Of a stretch of DNA of 64,000 bases, positions 35,788-47,199 are shown piece after piece. The notes below the pieces were generated by a model. The model was not told where the DNA came from and did not search any database. It saw only the letters and a program-made list of their open reading frames with translations. The stretch is from positions 1-64,000 of the forward strand of contig JBBPSI010000072.1 in NCBI GenBank assembly GCA_038093515.1. The letters are read 5' to 3'. The position numbers and the translations under genes were made by a program. Position 1 is the first letter of the stretch. Each line of letters starts with the position of its first letter. Source of the DNA: Butyriboletus loyo (Eukaryota; Basidiomycota; Agaricomycetes; Boletales; Boletaceae).

Positions 35788-38629
35788 ATGTCGGTTGACG
35801 AGGAGCACAACAGCTTTGGCTTCGCTGACAAGGAGAAGCAACCAGATAGCTAGTCGAATTTCCTCTCCTTTGCCAACATTCACTCATGACATCGGTTCCT
35901 CAGAAACCCTCAACGCGGCTCTTCCCCTCGAGGATTTAGATGACCCAAATATCAACAAGGATGAGGCACTCGCTGGCATACTCGGTCAGTATGTTGTATC
36001 TTGGTTCCGACGATCTCTCACACCCGCTGTCAGAGGATGACTCCCCTTACCCCGAGGTGCGCTCTGCTGTCGCAAGCACAGATGATACCAGTATTCCCTG
36101 CGGAACCTTCCGTGCATGGGTGATGGGTATGTATCGGGTCTTTAGGACTGGTTCTATCGGAGCTCAGCGATTCCATCGCACCAGGTATCATATGGGCAGT
36201 CATCGTGCCTGGCCTAAATCAATTCTTTTTCTTCCGGTATCCATCTGTCACTATCACCAACAATGTAGCACAACTTCTCTCTTACCCAATGGGTCGGTTG
36301 TGGGCGAGAATTGTGCCGAACTGGAAGATTTTCGGCCTCTCAATTAACCCTGGCCCGTTCACGATCAAAGAGCATGTGTTAGTGACAATGATGGCAACCA
36401 TCGGGTATCAGTCCGCATACGCCGTGCGTTTACGATATTCTGGTCATACTCTGGACTGATTAGTTTGTCAAAGACCGATATCGTCGCGGTGCAAAGAGTG
36501 TACTACAATCAGATATTCAGTTTTGGATGTACGCGTGCTTGGATGTTGACTTTTGATTTTTGATTGACATTTTTTTGCAGACCAATGGATGTTGGTCATG
36601 TCGACACAGATGATCGGCTTCTCCCTAGGAGGTGTCATGCGCCGCTTCCTGGTGGAGCCTCCTTCCATGAGTATGTGTAAATCTTGCCAGCACAATTGCT
36701 CCCTCATTCAACCTTTCAGTATGGCCCTCGAACCTGGTTAACTGCACGCTCTTCAACACTTTGCATGCTCAGGTCTATTCTGGTATGGGCACCCATGGGG
36801 GTCTCTCCCGCGGGCGATTCTTCATCTACGTTTGGCTTGGTGGCATTTGTTGGTACTTCTTCCCGGGTTATCTTTTCCAGGCGCTCAGTTACTTCACCTG
36901 GGTGTGCTGGATTGCGCCAGAGAACGTGGTCGTCAACCAGCTCTTCGGTTACCAGACTGGTCTCGGAATGAGTCTCATTACCTTTGATTGGGCTCAGATT
37001 ACCTATATCGGCAGTCCTCTCGCTTCCCCATGGTGGGCAGAGGCAAACATCATCGCAGGCTTCGTCGTGTTCTTCTGGATCGTGGCACCTATCATTCATT
37101 TTACCAATACTTGGTATGGGGCGTATATCCCCATGTCGTCACGCATTTCGTACGACAATACCGGTGCAACTTACAACGTGACGAGGATCCTCACACAGAG
37201 CAACGAACTTAACCTCACTGCCTACCAAAACTACAGCCCTCTGTTCCTGCCGACCACATTTACACTTACATATGGCCTTTCGTTCGCATCCATCACGTCT
37301 ACAATCGTCCACGCTATCCTGTTCTATCGCAAACAGATCTGGACCCAGGCACGCCGAGCTCTTCACGAGCAACCTGACATCCACGCACGTCTCATGTCCA
37401 AGTACCGCCGAGTTCCTGAATGGTGGTACATGTGCGTTTTCGTGGTCATGTTCGTATTCGGCATCGTCTGTATTGAAGTTTGGCCAACCGACTTCCCTGT
37501 CTGGGGTTTCGTGCTGGCTCTTTCGATCGCGTTCTTATATATCATCCCCATTGGTATGATCCAAGCTGTTACTAACCAACAGATCGGCATCAATGTTATC
37601 ACCGAATTGATCGTTGGCTTTGCTATCCCTGGTCGTCCTCTCGCCATGATGCTGTTCAAGACTTGGGGATACATTACGATGTACCAGGCACTTCAATTCG
37701 CCTCCGACTTTAAACTTGGTCATTACATGAAAATTCCTCCTCGAACGATGTTTTGGTGTCAATTGGTTGCTACTGTAATTTCCGGGACCGTCCAGCTTGG
37801 CGTTCAGTCCTGGTTGTTTACCAATATACCCGATATGTGCAGTCCCGACCAGAGCAGTAAATTCATTTGCCCCAGTACTGAAGTGTTCGGGACCGCCTCT
37901 ATCATCGTGCGTTATCGAAAAACGAGTTTTGACTGGGCAATTCGACGACTCACATTTCGCCCTGATTTAGTGGGGTGTTATCGGTCCTCAACGCCAATTC
38001 TCCACTGGTCAAATATACTACGGCTTGGTCTGGTTCTTCGTCATCGGCGCTCTTTGTCCAGTTGTTGCATGGCTCGCCCAGAAGAGATGGCCCAACAGCT
38101 GGGTCCGCTATGTCAAGTATGTCATGTTCCTTGAGCCGACTGAACCCGGATACTGAAATATATGGTCTAGCTTCCCCGTTATTTTCAGTGGAACTGGGCT
38201 CATTCCTCCTGCGTCAGCTGTCAACTATGTTACATGGGGTATCGTCGGTTTCATATTCCAATACGTCATCCGTAGACGTCACTTCTCCTGGTGGGCGAAG
38301 TACAATTGTATGTATCACCCCAACCTGCACATCATCTATCCTCACTTATATCTGCTCCCTCACATGCATAGATGTACTCTCCGCCGCGCTCGACACAGGT
38401 CTTGGATGTTCAATTATACTTATTTTCTTTTGTCTGCAATTCCCTAAAAACGGCACGATTGGTCAAAACAATGTACTCACATGGTGGGGGAACACCGTGT
38501 TTTTGAATAATGCCGACGGCCTTGGAACGCCACTTCGAGCGGTCAATGGAACGTTTGGGTGAGTGTCCAGAGACAGTGGATTTGGATTTTCTTTGTTAAT
38601 CCTCTTGGTGCAGGCCTTTGACCTGGTAA
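35788..38629 (+). CDS. OPT-family oligopeptide transporter, frame lesion near the 5' end
   Basis: Exons 35788-35984, 36034-36126, 36185-36423, 36474-36528, 36581-36670, 36720-37906, 37971-38116, 38171-38307, 38372-38558 and 38614-38629 would give about 780 aa. Signature OPT motifs are present: SPYPEVR (about 36043), the hydrophobic NQFFFFRYPSVTI, and HYMKIPPRTMFW (about 37723). Many membrane helices are evident, as expected for a 12-16-helix plasma-membrane proton/peptide symporter. The ATG at 35788 (MSVDEEHNSF) runs into TAG at 35851, whereas the conserved domain starts in the +1 frame (THDIGSSETLN). The summed exon length is one base off a multiple of three, so a single-base change, an assembly error or an unseen 5' exon must explain it. 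Downstream exons are clean. Confidence 0.85.
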
Positions 38630-39148
38630 AGTGTAAATCTAAACGGGGGCAACATGTTGATGTACTTCTGGATCGAACGACGTATGTGATGTGTAATCAT
38701 ATACCTACTTATACAATCAAAACGACGAGGAATTTATGCAAGCCTGCTTGTGGAGATCATTGGTCTTCCTTCACTTTGACAGTAACCCACAAATTCTGAG
38801 TTTTTGTCGGCCCCACTTACAAGAAACGTTCATTTTGCTGCACTAGGCCGCATTGTCGTTATTTGTCTGGCCATTGCACATTCAAACTCGATCACAGTGC
38901 ATAGATTTGAACAGTGAACATCTCATAGAATACATTTGTTCCCAGCGGGTGATGCAGCACAGTGAATTTGGGTGGGCTGACAGCTTGACAATCCAAAACC
39001 AAATCATATATTTTGTCAGCTGCAAGGAAAATCCTGTGGCTGTGCAATCGTGAGACAAATTGTTGCTTAGCCACACTGAACATGACAGTCAAAGTAGCCA
39101 TCACACCACCGTCGACGACCCGTCCCCTCGTACTCAACGTCTGTAACA
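38630..39148. other. Intergenic region, promoter of RPP1
   Basis: No gene is recognised. It contains the 3' flank of the OPT gene and the upstream region of RPP1, where no clear TATA box is seen, as is usual for ribosomal protein genes. Confidence 0.5.
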
Positions 39149-39799
39149 ATGGTCAGTCCCAAATTCTCCCGTAGAGTAGAACCGCTCAGACGTCTCTATC
39201 CATCCCGGAACTCGTGGGTCGTGGTTATGGAGGCTGGATGGTTGGATGAGTCCGGGGATGTACCAGACGATGCTTGGGGTCAGATTTAGCTGACTAGACT
39301 TTATCCTTTCTCGTTCCGACAGGCCAACGCAGAACTCGCAGCAACATATGCCGCCCTTATACTCGCCGACGACGGCATCGAAATCACGGTACGTCGTCGA
39401 TACAGACCGTTTTCCAAGCCGGATCCCAGCAACTCAGAATCTCATTAGGCCGACAAAATTCTCGCATTGACGAATGCGGCTGATGTTGAACTTGAGACCA
39501 TCTGGGCATCACTCCTTGCAAAGGCCCTAGAAGGCAAGAACGTCAAGGATCTGCTATCAAACGTCGGCGCTGGTGGAGGAGCACCCGCCGCGGGCGCTGT
39601 CTCAGTTTCCGCTGGTGGTGGTGCCCCTGCCGCTGCAGCCGCTGCAGAAGAAGCCAAAGAAGAAGAGAAGAAGGAGGAGAAGGAGGAGTCGGATGATGAC
39701 ATGGTACGTACTCGCCAGCCGCACTTGCGCGCCAATTCGTCTTTGTGTGGACTGACCGGTGACGATGTTGTTTCATAGGGCTTTGGGCTGTTCGATTGA
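39149..39799 (+). CDS. RPP1: 60S acidic ribosomal protein P1
   Basis: Four exons, 39149-39151, 39323-39388, 39449-39703 and 39779-39799, give 114 aa. The first exon codes only the initiator Met; the second begins [22 protein letters not shown], the standard P1 N-terminus. An Ala/Gly-rich hinge and an acidic Lys/Glu stretch ([14 protein letters not shown]) precede the invariant tail SDDDMGFGLFD, split by the last intron after DDDM. P1 forms the ribosomal stalk with P0 and P2 and recruits translation factors. Intact. Confidence 0.95.
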
Positions 39800-41740
39800 T
39801 CTCCGTTTGCCGGTTGCTATCTTATTCCCGTTGTATCCTCATTTCATCACGCATACACTGTGCATCAATCAAAATCCTTTGGGCCGCTTGGTCCGTGCAT
39901 CGAGGATAGACCGTCGTACGCTGATACTGAGTAACATCGTCGAGCATATGATATGTCGGCTGGATGTGGTTTTGTTCCGGCTTTTTAGTAGATGAGAATA
40001 AGACGGCATTTTCCAGACTCTGGCATCATTGAAGGATTCGTGTCGTACTTGGTTCGAAGTAGACTCTTCGATTGGTCTTGCAGTGAGTTTACAATATGTT
40101 TCTCTTGCCGCCATCTACTCGAATTTTCGCCGTTTTGTGCGGACAGAGTCAACCAGATCTTGCCCATCATACCAAACAAGATATAGAATTCGTGTCCAAC
40201 GCCAGGAGAAACTCGGCAATCTTTCCCTCGTTCGCAGATTCTTTTTTGGTTTCTGTATATTTGCGTCCTTGGAGTGTCGTGGCTCCATCCTAGGTGACGA
40301 CACACTCAACACCGAGGTCAATGATCAGGCTGTTTACAGGGCGTTGCGCAAGACCATGTTTCGCGCGCAAGCTTTTTTTTCCTTCCTGAGGGCTACCCTT
40401 CGTACCAAAACAACCTTACACATTTGCACCTTCCCGAAGATATCCACCCGCCCAACTCTTTGACCACCTATCTATCGCCCATCTTCTATGTGACTTTCCT
40501 CAGCAATTACTCGTTTCCCTATGTCGAAGACGGTGATGGATGCTTCCTCAGACATTTCACCATTCGTCATCAACGCCATCGACCGATCCTTGTCAACTCT
40601 GACGTTCGGCTCGGGTCATTTCCAAGTCAGAAGTCTCTGACTGGCCAGTGTTCAAGAAGGACCGTCTCCGCGGAGCTCGCTAGCTGAGATTCGTGTCTTC
40701 TGAGCGACCGTATTCGGTGAGGACGACCATCATGGTGATACTGAGGGGGGCTGGAACCTTATCTGGTGACGAAATTCACGTTGTCGCTGGAGGTGCGACG
40801 AGGTTTCGAATTCAATAACAGCTGCCCGGGCAGAGTTCTATTCCCCGCCTTCAACACAACATCTGTGGGCCGTATCGAAAACATGAATCCTTCTACAGTA
40901 TTACTTCGGTTTCATATACGGCAATGTTCCCTGTGGCGTTTCTGCCGATCATTTCGACTATGACTCTGTTTTTCCTTCGCCAAGCCTGCGAGGGAGAGCA
41001 ATATCTGGGTGTCTTTGCTGATGTTTCAGGTCAGAGTCAAGGTATTTCGCCTTCGAGTGATCGATTTCTACGGGCATCACCAGTACAGCCCATCGCCGGC
41101 CATAGTTCATCGGTACCTACGCACTGTTGCTAAGGATTCTGAGGGTTTGGATCAAATTGATTGGCGCCGTCAGTCTGCTCTCACAGAACTCCACTGTTCG
41201 TGGCGACACGCCCGTTTTACCCCACACTGGGCCCTTGAGCTGACGCATCCCATCCTCATGCGAGCGCCCCATTCTGTCGAGCTACTGTCGCTTTGTGTCG
41301 ATGCTAGAACTGGGGGAGGTCGAGACATGGTCCGAAGAACATTTGGTGACCGCGCATGGAAGAACTTGCCTCTCCTTCGCTCGTTCACACTGCAAATCCG
41401 CTTTGAGCATCCGAATGAACCTGTGAATATAAGTTGATTATCTTCCCTAGGCTTCTCACACGGTTGCTTGACCCATCATTCCCTAGATGCACTCCTCCCT
41501 CTTGGATTGCATTGCACCCCTCACAGATCTACAATCATTCAGGCTGAAAGACTGCGTAAAAATCTCACCCACGGAGGTTCGACGTGCCCTTCACGACAAA
41601 CTTGGCCCTTCCTGTAGCCTCGGGTATGCAGACATTTGTGGGGATGGATAAAGAGTGGTCAGAAGCATCTTGTGGTACAGCGCATCAAAGTGCAGTCTCA
41701 TTGATTTTCGTTCCTATGGGCTCCTCCGTAACCACAAGGT
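39800..41740 (+). other. Region with a leucine-rich, F-box-protein-like fragment
   Basis: A plus-strand frame at about 41054-41437 contains LPLLRSFTLQI and similar spaced leucines, and SLLDCIAPLTDLQSFRLKDC follows near 41493. The pattern resembles leucine-rich tails of agaricomycete F-box proteins. No F-box, start or continuous splice model was found, and the frame 40029-40463 could not be linked. Similar text (TTGCACCTTCCCGAA) recurs near 40422 and 41778, hinting at an internal duplication. It may be a pseudogene; identification is weak. Confidence 0.3.
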
Positions 41741-44700
41741 TCAAAACAACCACACCAGCGGGTCACCCGCTTGCACACTTGCACCTTCCCGAATCCCCTT
41801 GCCCAACCCTTTGACTACCTTTCCGATGTTCTCCTCTCCGGCAGGAACATTGATTTCCGTTTTCATAGCCTCGAGAATGATCATCACTTCATCCGCCGAT
41901 TCGATTGTTTGGCCGACCCGACATTTGATTCTCCAAACAGAGGCAGACATAGACGAAGGGATATGTGCACAGTCCCAGATCTCATTATCTTCGCTCGACT
42001 CTACCATCCGATCAACACACGGCATTTTTGTGAACGCGGTTTCGAACGATTTACCTGCATTACCACCTGATGCTTCGAGTTCCTTCTGGGCCAACCATTC
42101 ATGAAGAAGTGTGTTTTCCCTGCAGAGAGATACTTGGGAATGATGTGGCAGCTCGAATGACGGCGTTGCCTCACCTTGCTCCTTCGCGAGCGGCGGCTTG
42201 CGCTCGTTTCTCTGTGAACTCGGCGACTTCGTTAGTAATGGCCTTCATGAAACGTGTGTAGGTCGCCATCGAGAACACTGTCGGCTCGATCTGGTGATCC
42301 GTCAGATCGAATCAAGACCATGCCTCAACGTCAACCCGGTACCTTGAACTTGTATTGTCCAGCATTGAACTCTTGCTCAATCTAGAATCTCTTGTCGTTA
42401 ACGAGAACCTCGGGTAGACGTTTACGACAACGAGTCTGACCTCTAAATAACGGTCCTCGCTTACAGGCATGAACGAAACCTGTTTGTCGATGTGGGGTTA
42501 GATCGAGGTACTGTAGCCGACTCGCCAAATGGATCATACCTGATCGAACGGCTTAAGTAGCCACGGACCCTCCGGACTGAAATCAGGACCCTTCCCCCAG
42601 GTTTGCCAGGCCGGCAGAGTCCTCCCAAAGAGCTGGTACCCTCCTGGGGAGACCACTGGGTATATCGCTGCGACTGGCCCTGCGATTCCGACGGCTCCCT
42701 GGGCCCAAAAATCATCAATCCGAATGACACTATCCCTTTGCTAAACTCGGGAGCTTACGCTAGGCGTGAAAGTCCGCGATGGATTCATTTTCTGCCCGAC
42801 GAGACGACACCGGGGATCGATCTGGAGAACTCGTTAGACTCGTATGTCGTCAAAGCGCACCACAGGCATTCACTCACCGGTACCAAGAAAGGGCAAGCCA
42901 AGTAGAACCCGACGCCAAACACGAGCTACCACGACTAGTCGTTAGCGGAGACAGCACCCCGAACAAGTCAATTCCGATGACCCAGCTAGATCCCATCAGT
43001 TTCTCCAACGCCTCCGTGGCGCCGCCTTGGAGCCCGTTATTCCTTGCAAGGTAATCGATGTTGCTTGGTAGGTACACGGCCTTGCTTCGGGTGATGCTCA
43101 TGTACTTCTCCAGAGCCTCACGGTTCCACCGATCATCAAGGGCAATAGGAAAGACGATCTTCCTTCCCGGGAACTCGATATCGTTCATCGTATCCGGGAG
43201 CGAATTCTCCACCCCTACCAAGAAGTTGAGGACGTCGTTTTGGGAGACGATCGCGGGATCAAAACGACACTAGAAAGGCCAGTTTTCGGTGCTGCTGCGA
43301 GACGAAAGGCGAGGTCATAGAAAACTCTTACCATGGTCGATCTGATACACGGCGCAAAGGACCATATCCCATCCACCTTACACGCTTGAGCTTGTGTCTC
43401 AAGCGCATGGACACGCGCCCGCAAGTGGAAATCGAGCTTCATCGGACCATACTCGACGAGGATAGCGGAATCACCTGCCTTGGAGAAGAATTCCGCGTCA
43501 AGCGCGACCGTTCTCACCAATGGCACAAGGAAACTCACTTGGCGGAAGGTCACTGTGGGCCTTGGGCTCCCGGCTGGAGGCACAATCTTTTGAAGGACGG
43601 GGCTGAAGTCACGGGTCTCACCCTCAAAAATAGGTGCAGCTCGCGTCGGGACAGCATTGCCTGAAACTACAGAATGAACATCCTCAACCCACAGCCTCGA
43701 GGCTTGTGCGCCTATCTGGGCCTCCGCCCAGGAGATACGCTTGAACGTCACCGTACTTCCAGGGCTCAACTGACCCAACTTCCACCTACGTTCCTGGATC
43801 AGCAAGGCGATAGACTTGAGTTAAACCCAAGTGGACGAAGCACCCACAACTCGCCAGACGTAACGGTACAAGCACAAACATATCCACCCATATCGGGTCC
43901 TTCCTGCGTAAGAATGACGGGCGTATCCCCGTTCAGATTGACGGTCCCTAACGCATATCCGTTATCAAGAATGTTGCTAGGGTGTGACCCTCCTTCACCG
44001 CCATCGGACTTAGCCCACTGTATCCTACTGTTGCTTTGCAGGCGGATACCCATGCGATTGCTAGATGGACTTATAGTCCATTGTGTTGAATAGAAAGAGG
44101 TGTTCCCCTCCGGCGTCAGGAATTCATCATCATCGTGCGGACCAGGGAGGACATCCACAATCCATTCCTTCGGGTATATGGGAACGAGGGTCGTCGGCAG
44201 CACAAACGGAATAGGGTTCCGCATCTCGTCAGGATCTGGTGAACAATCGCCTAGCGCGATCTGATCCCCAGGTTTCAGCGCTCTTCCCTAGGGGCGAAGT
44301 GAGTGCCGGGTTCAGAACGAATGGAATGGAGCCAAGACTTGCTTGATAACCACCTAAGCCCATCGACGTAGACCGGGATCCGAGGTACTGGGGGACTTCG
44401 GGGAACCCGCCCCGAACGGCGAGATACACTCTAAAGCCGTTGCTCGGTTCCCCTCCGATTTCCAACGTTCCTTTGGCGGGAATGACGAGACGAGCCCACA
44501 TCGGTGCTCTTTCCTTGTTGATCTTGACAGTAATGGCCTTTCCAGTCACGGCCACTACACACGGGACGTGGAACGTAAACCTGCACCCCACTCCGGGGAG
44601 CGTGACTATTTCAAGGCTCTCAGTTTCTGGGTGGTTCTCAGCAAGGATGTTGGCGGCCTTGAACGCTTGGACATCCATAGGCCCACTCTGGGGCATGCCG

Positions 44701-46544
44701 AGGCCGATATGCCTTCCAGGAAGATCCTGGACTGTAGCCTCTATGCCACCCGAGACAACTGTGAAAGCCCTATTCTATTTGCGTTAGGAATGGGATCCAC
44801 GCAGACGATGAGCAAGGCAAACCTAGGCGTATACTCGAATGTATCAAGAAAAACCGTCGTCGCTCTTCCCTTCTTGAAAGTTTCGCCCTCACAAATTGCC
44901 CTCAAGTATGGTATGTTATTGGGAGGCCCATGGATCTTGCAAGTCAGCAGAGCTTGTTGAAGACGAAGCACAGCTTCTTCTCTTGTGTCTCCCTTCACAA
45001 CGAGCTTGCACAGCAGTGGGTCAAAGAAGGTCGTGACATTAGTTCCTGCTGAAATCTTCTCAAAATAGTATCAGAGACCAACGGAACAATGCTAGGGATA
45101 AAGAAAGTCGGACCCAATGATCAACTCGCAGCCAGTCTTGCTCTGGAAGTTCGACTTGTTGAAGTACACCAGCACATGGCCTGAACACGTCGGCAGGGTT
45201 CTCGCTGTAGATACGAACCTCAATGGCATGCGTGGCATTTTTGTCCAAGTTCGCATCAAATACACTTTGCGAAAGCGTGAGATTGTCCAAGTCGAGGCCG
45301 CGGGTCGCTGTGCGCTCCGCCACTCCTTGCGCGATCATCAGTTCCACAAGGTCGAGACCAGGATGGATCGCCTCCGTTATCGGATGTTCAACCTACAGGG
45401 ATGGGACCAAGATTCACTAATGCTTCCAGGAACCACTTTCGAGCTCACTTGAATTCGAGTATTCATTTCAAGGAAGAAGAAATCACCAGTTTCATCGTCT
45501 ACAAGGAACTCGATGGTGCCTGGAGGTTGAAGTTTCAGTATTTGTGCATTCCCGGAAAACTAAATGCTGCACGATTACCTGCAGAAGAATACTTGATAGA
45601 ACGACACAGGCAGACGGCAGCATCACACATCGCTTTGCGAAGCTTCGGATAGTGGGAGAAGAATGGACTTGGTGTCTCCTCGATCACCTTCTGATGCCTG
45701 CGTTGAATACTACATTCGCGCTCGCCCATGTGAACCACGTCGCCATTTCCATTTCCAAAGACCTTGCAAATGAGCATCAGCAGTGTGACCTCCCTTTCGA
45801 AGGTCGTGAGCTGCACCTGGACTTCAATGTGCCGCGCAGACGGATAGTATCGCTCGATAATAACTCCTTCGTGATGAAACAGTGTCTTGTATACTTACAT
45901 AAATATCCATAAGCGAGGAACATCGGAAAACTGACCTCGGCACGTTCTCTTGTGTTTTTGAACCGAACCAAGAGTTCTGCGTCATCTTTGCAGATGACGA
46001 GACCAATTCCACCACCTCCGGCAGTAGCCTTGAGCATTACCGGAAAGCCAATCCTTCTTGCAGCTGTTAGGGCGTCCTCCAGTGTACTAACAAGTCCCTG
46101 CGAGCCGGGGACGAGAGGTATGCTAGCTTTCGCCGCCAAAGCTCTCGCTTCGTGCTTTAAACCCATAGTGCGAATGATGTCGGGCTGAGGCCCCAGCCAA
46201 ATCATTCCAGCGTCTAGAACCGCACGGGCAAAGTCTGCGTTCTCGGACAAGAAGCCATATCCAGGGTGGACCATTGTCACACGTCTATCCTTGCACACGG
46301 CGACGATCACGGAGAGCGACAAGTACAACTTGGACTCTGGCTGCCCATCGGGGAGTTGGGGTGTTTCCTTCAAAAGAGCGGCTTCATCTGCCAGCGATAC
46401 GTGGGGCGACAGGGCATCGGAAGCGCTGTAGACAGCGACGGTAGGTATACCCAGCTGTTTCGCCGTGCGTATGACTCGCACTGCTATCTCGCCGCGATTA
46501 GCCACCAATAACTTGTGTCCGCCATAGTATTCGCGACACTCCAT
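41741..46544 (-). CDS. Urea carboxylase-type biotin-dependent carboxylase (no amidase domain)
   Basis: It reads from ATG 46544 ([23 protein letters not shown]) to TGA 41741 through many short introns. Domains in order: biotin carboxylase (VHPGYGFLSENADFAR, KATAGGGGIG, VIEETPSPFF, GTIEFLVDDETGDFFFLEM, NTRIQ/VEHPITEA); a KipA/AHS2-like carboxyltransferase part (QSGPMDVQAF, STSMGLGGYQ, NRMGIRLQ, GGEGGSHPSNILDNGYALG); a KipI/AHS1-like part (AGDSAILVEYG, WSFAPCIRSTM, YLPSNIDYLA, GGYQLFGRTLPAW); and a C-terminal biotin carrier domain with biotinyl-Lys in EAMKTEI (near 41855). Such enzymes carboxylate urea, or guanidine in some groups, with ATP and bicarbonate; which substrate applies is not decidable here. 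Yeast Dur1,2 has an allophanate hydrolase fused at its N-terminus; here none is present. Every junction examined keeps the frame, so the gene appears functional. Confidence 0.9.
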
Positions 46545-46954
46545 TTCTGAGCGTCGTCCTGTTCAGCAGCGTGGCGCACGGTGGTGGTTCTGTGGATACA
46601 AACGAAGATGGGGAGGACACACTCACGGTCTCCTTGGGCTCGGCGACTCGTGCCGAGGCATCTGCTTGGGTCATGTGCTGTTATAACCGACACTAAAAAT
46701 ACGGGGGGAGACGAGGGGCATGTTGTGGGTCCTTGGTTGTTTTATACAAGGTAGTACACATGACTGGACCAGCATTTCTTTGGCAGAAGGACATTAATAC
46801 GCACCATGGTCAACCGGCCCGATCACCCGTGGTCAAGTTCTCCCTGTCTAGTCACTCACGATAGCAACATAGCGACATGTTTTTCGATTCCACCTTTCTC
46901 CACTAGTGTTATCTCCACTCATTGGCAGGTATCAGAGTGGTCAAGATGTGTGTT
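46545..46954 (-). promoter_or_regulatory. Upstream region of the urea carboxylase gene, duplicated at 60243-60655
   Basis: The 5' flank, including TTTTTAGTGTCGGTTATAACA-like sequence near 46680 (minus strand) and the stretch ATAGCAACATAGCGACATG (46861), recurs near 60243-60655. Homology stops at the inverted-repeat border 46955. A possible non-coding 5' exon with donor GTGAGTG at about 46628 and acceptor near 46591 is conserved in both copies. Confidence 0.55.
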
Positions 46955-47197
46955 TGTTGAAGCCTATATGGTCACATGGTAACAAGCTGACAGGCTGATG
47001 ACCTGACTGACTAATCATATCAAATATGTAGATCTAGTATATAAACTAGATAATGGACTCTCAATGAGATAATGTGTATTGTGCCCAACCCTCATCTAAG
47101 TGTGTTCATTTTCATCTCATGCCATACAACCTTGAGAATCTTTGACCATATCTATCCACTTACTTAACACACATTGCATTGTGTCTGTGCACACATA
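46955..47197 (+). repeat. Left inverted repeat of the 12.27-kb element
   Basis: It pairs with 58985-59227 over about 245 bp with roughly one mismatch in ten by eye; for example CTAGTATATAAACTAGATA (about 47034) against TATCTAGTTTATATACTAG (about 59131). The Tc1 element inserted at the inner edge (TA at 47198). Confidence 0.85.
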
Positions 47198-47199
47198 CA

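Noticed and set aside
39445..39735. Long minus-strand open frame rich in Ala, Ser and Pro
   Set aside because: It is the antisense shadow of the low-complexity Ala/Gly and acidic region of RPP1, whose own sequence is unmistakable.
46484..46693. In-frame upstream exon extending the urea carboxylase N-terminus
   Set aside because: No splice combination of the visible GT and AG sites joins the upstream ATG to the MECREYYGG frame; the upstream segment is better read as 5' leader.
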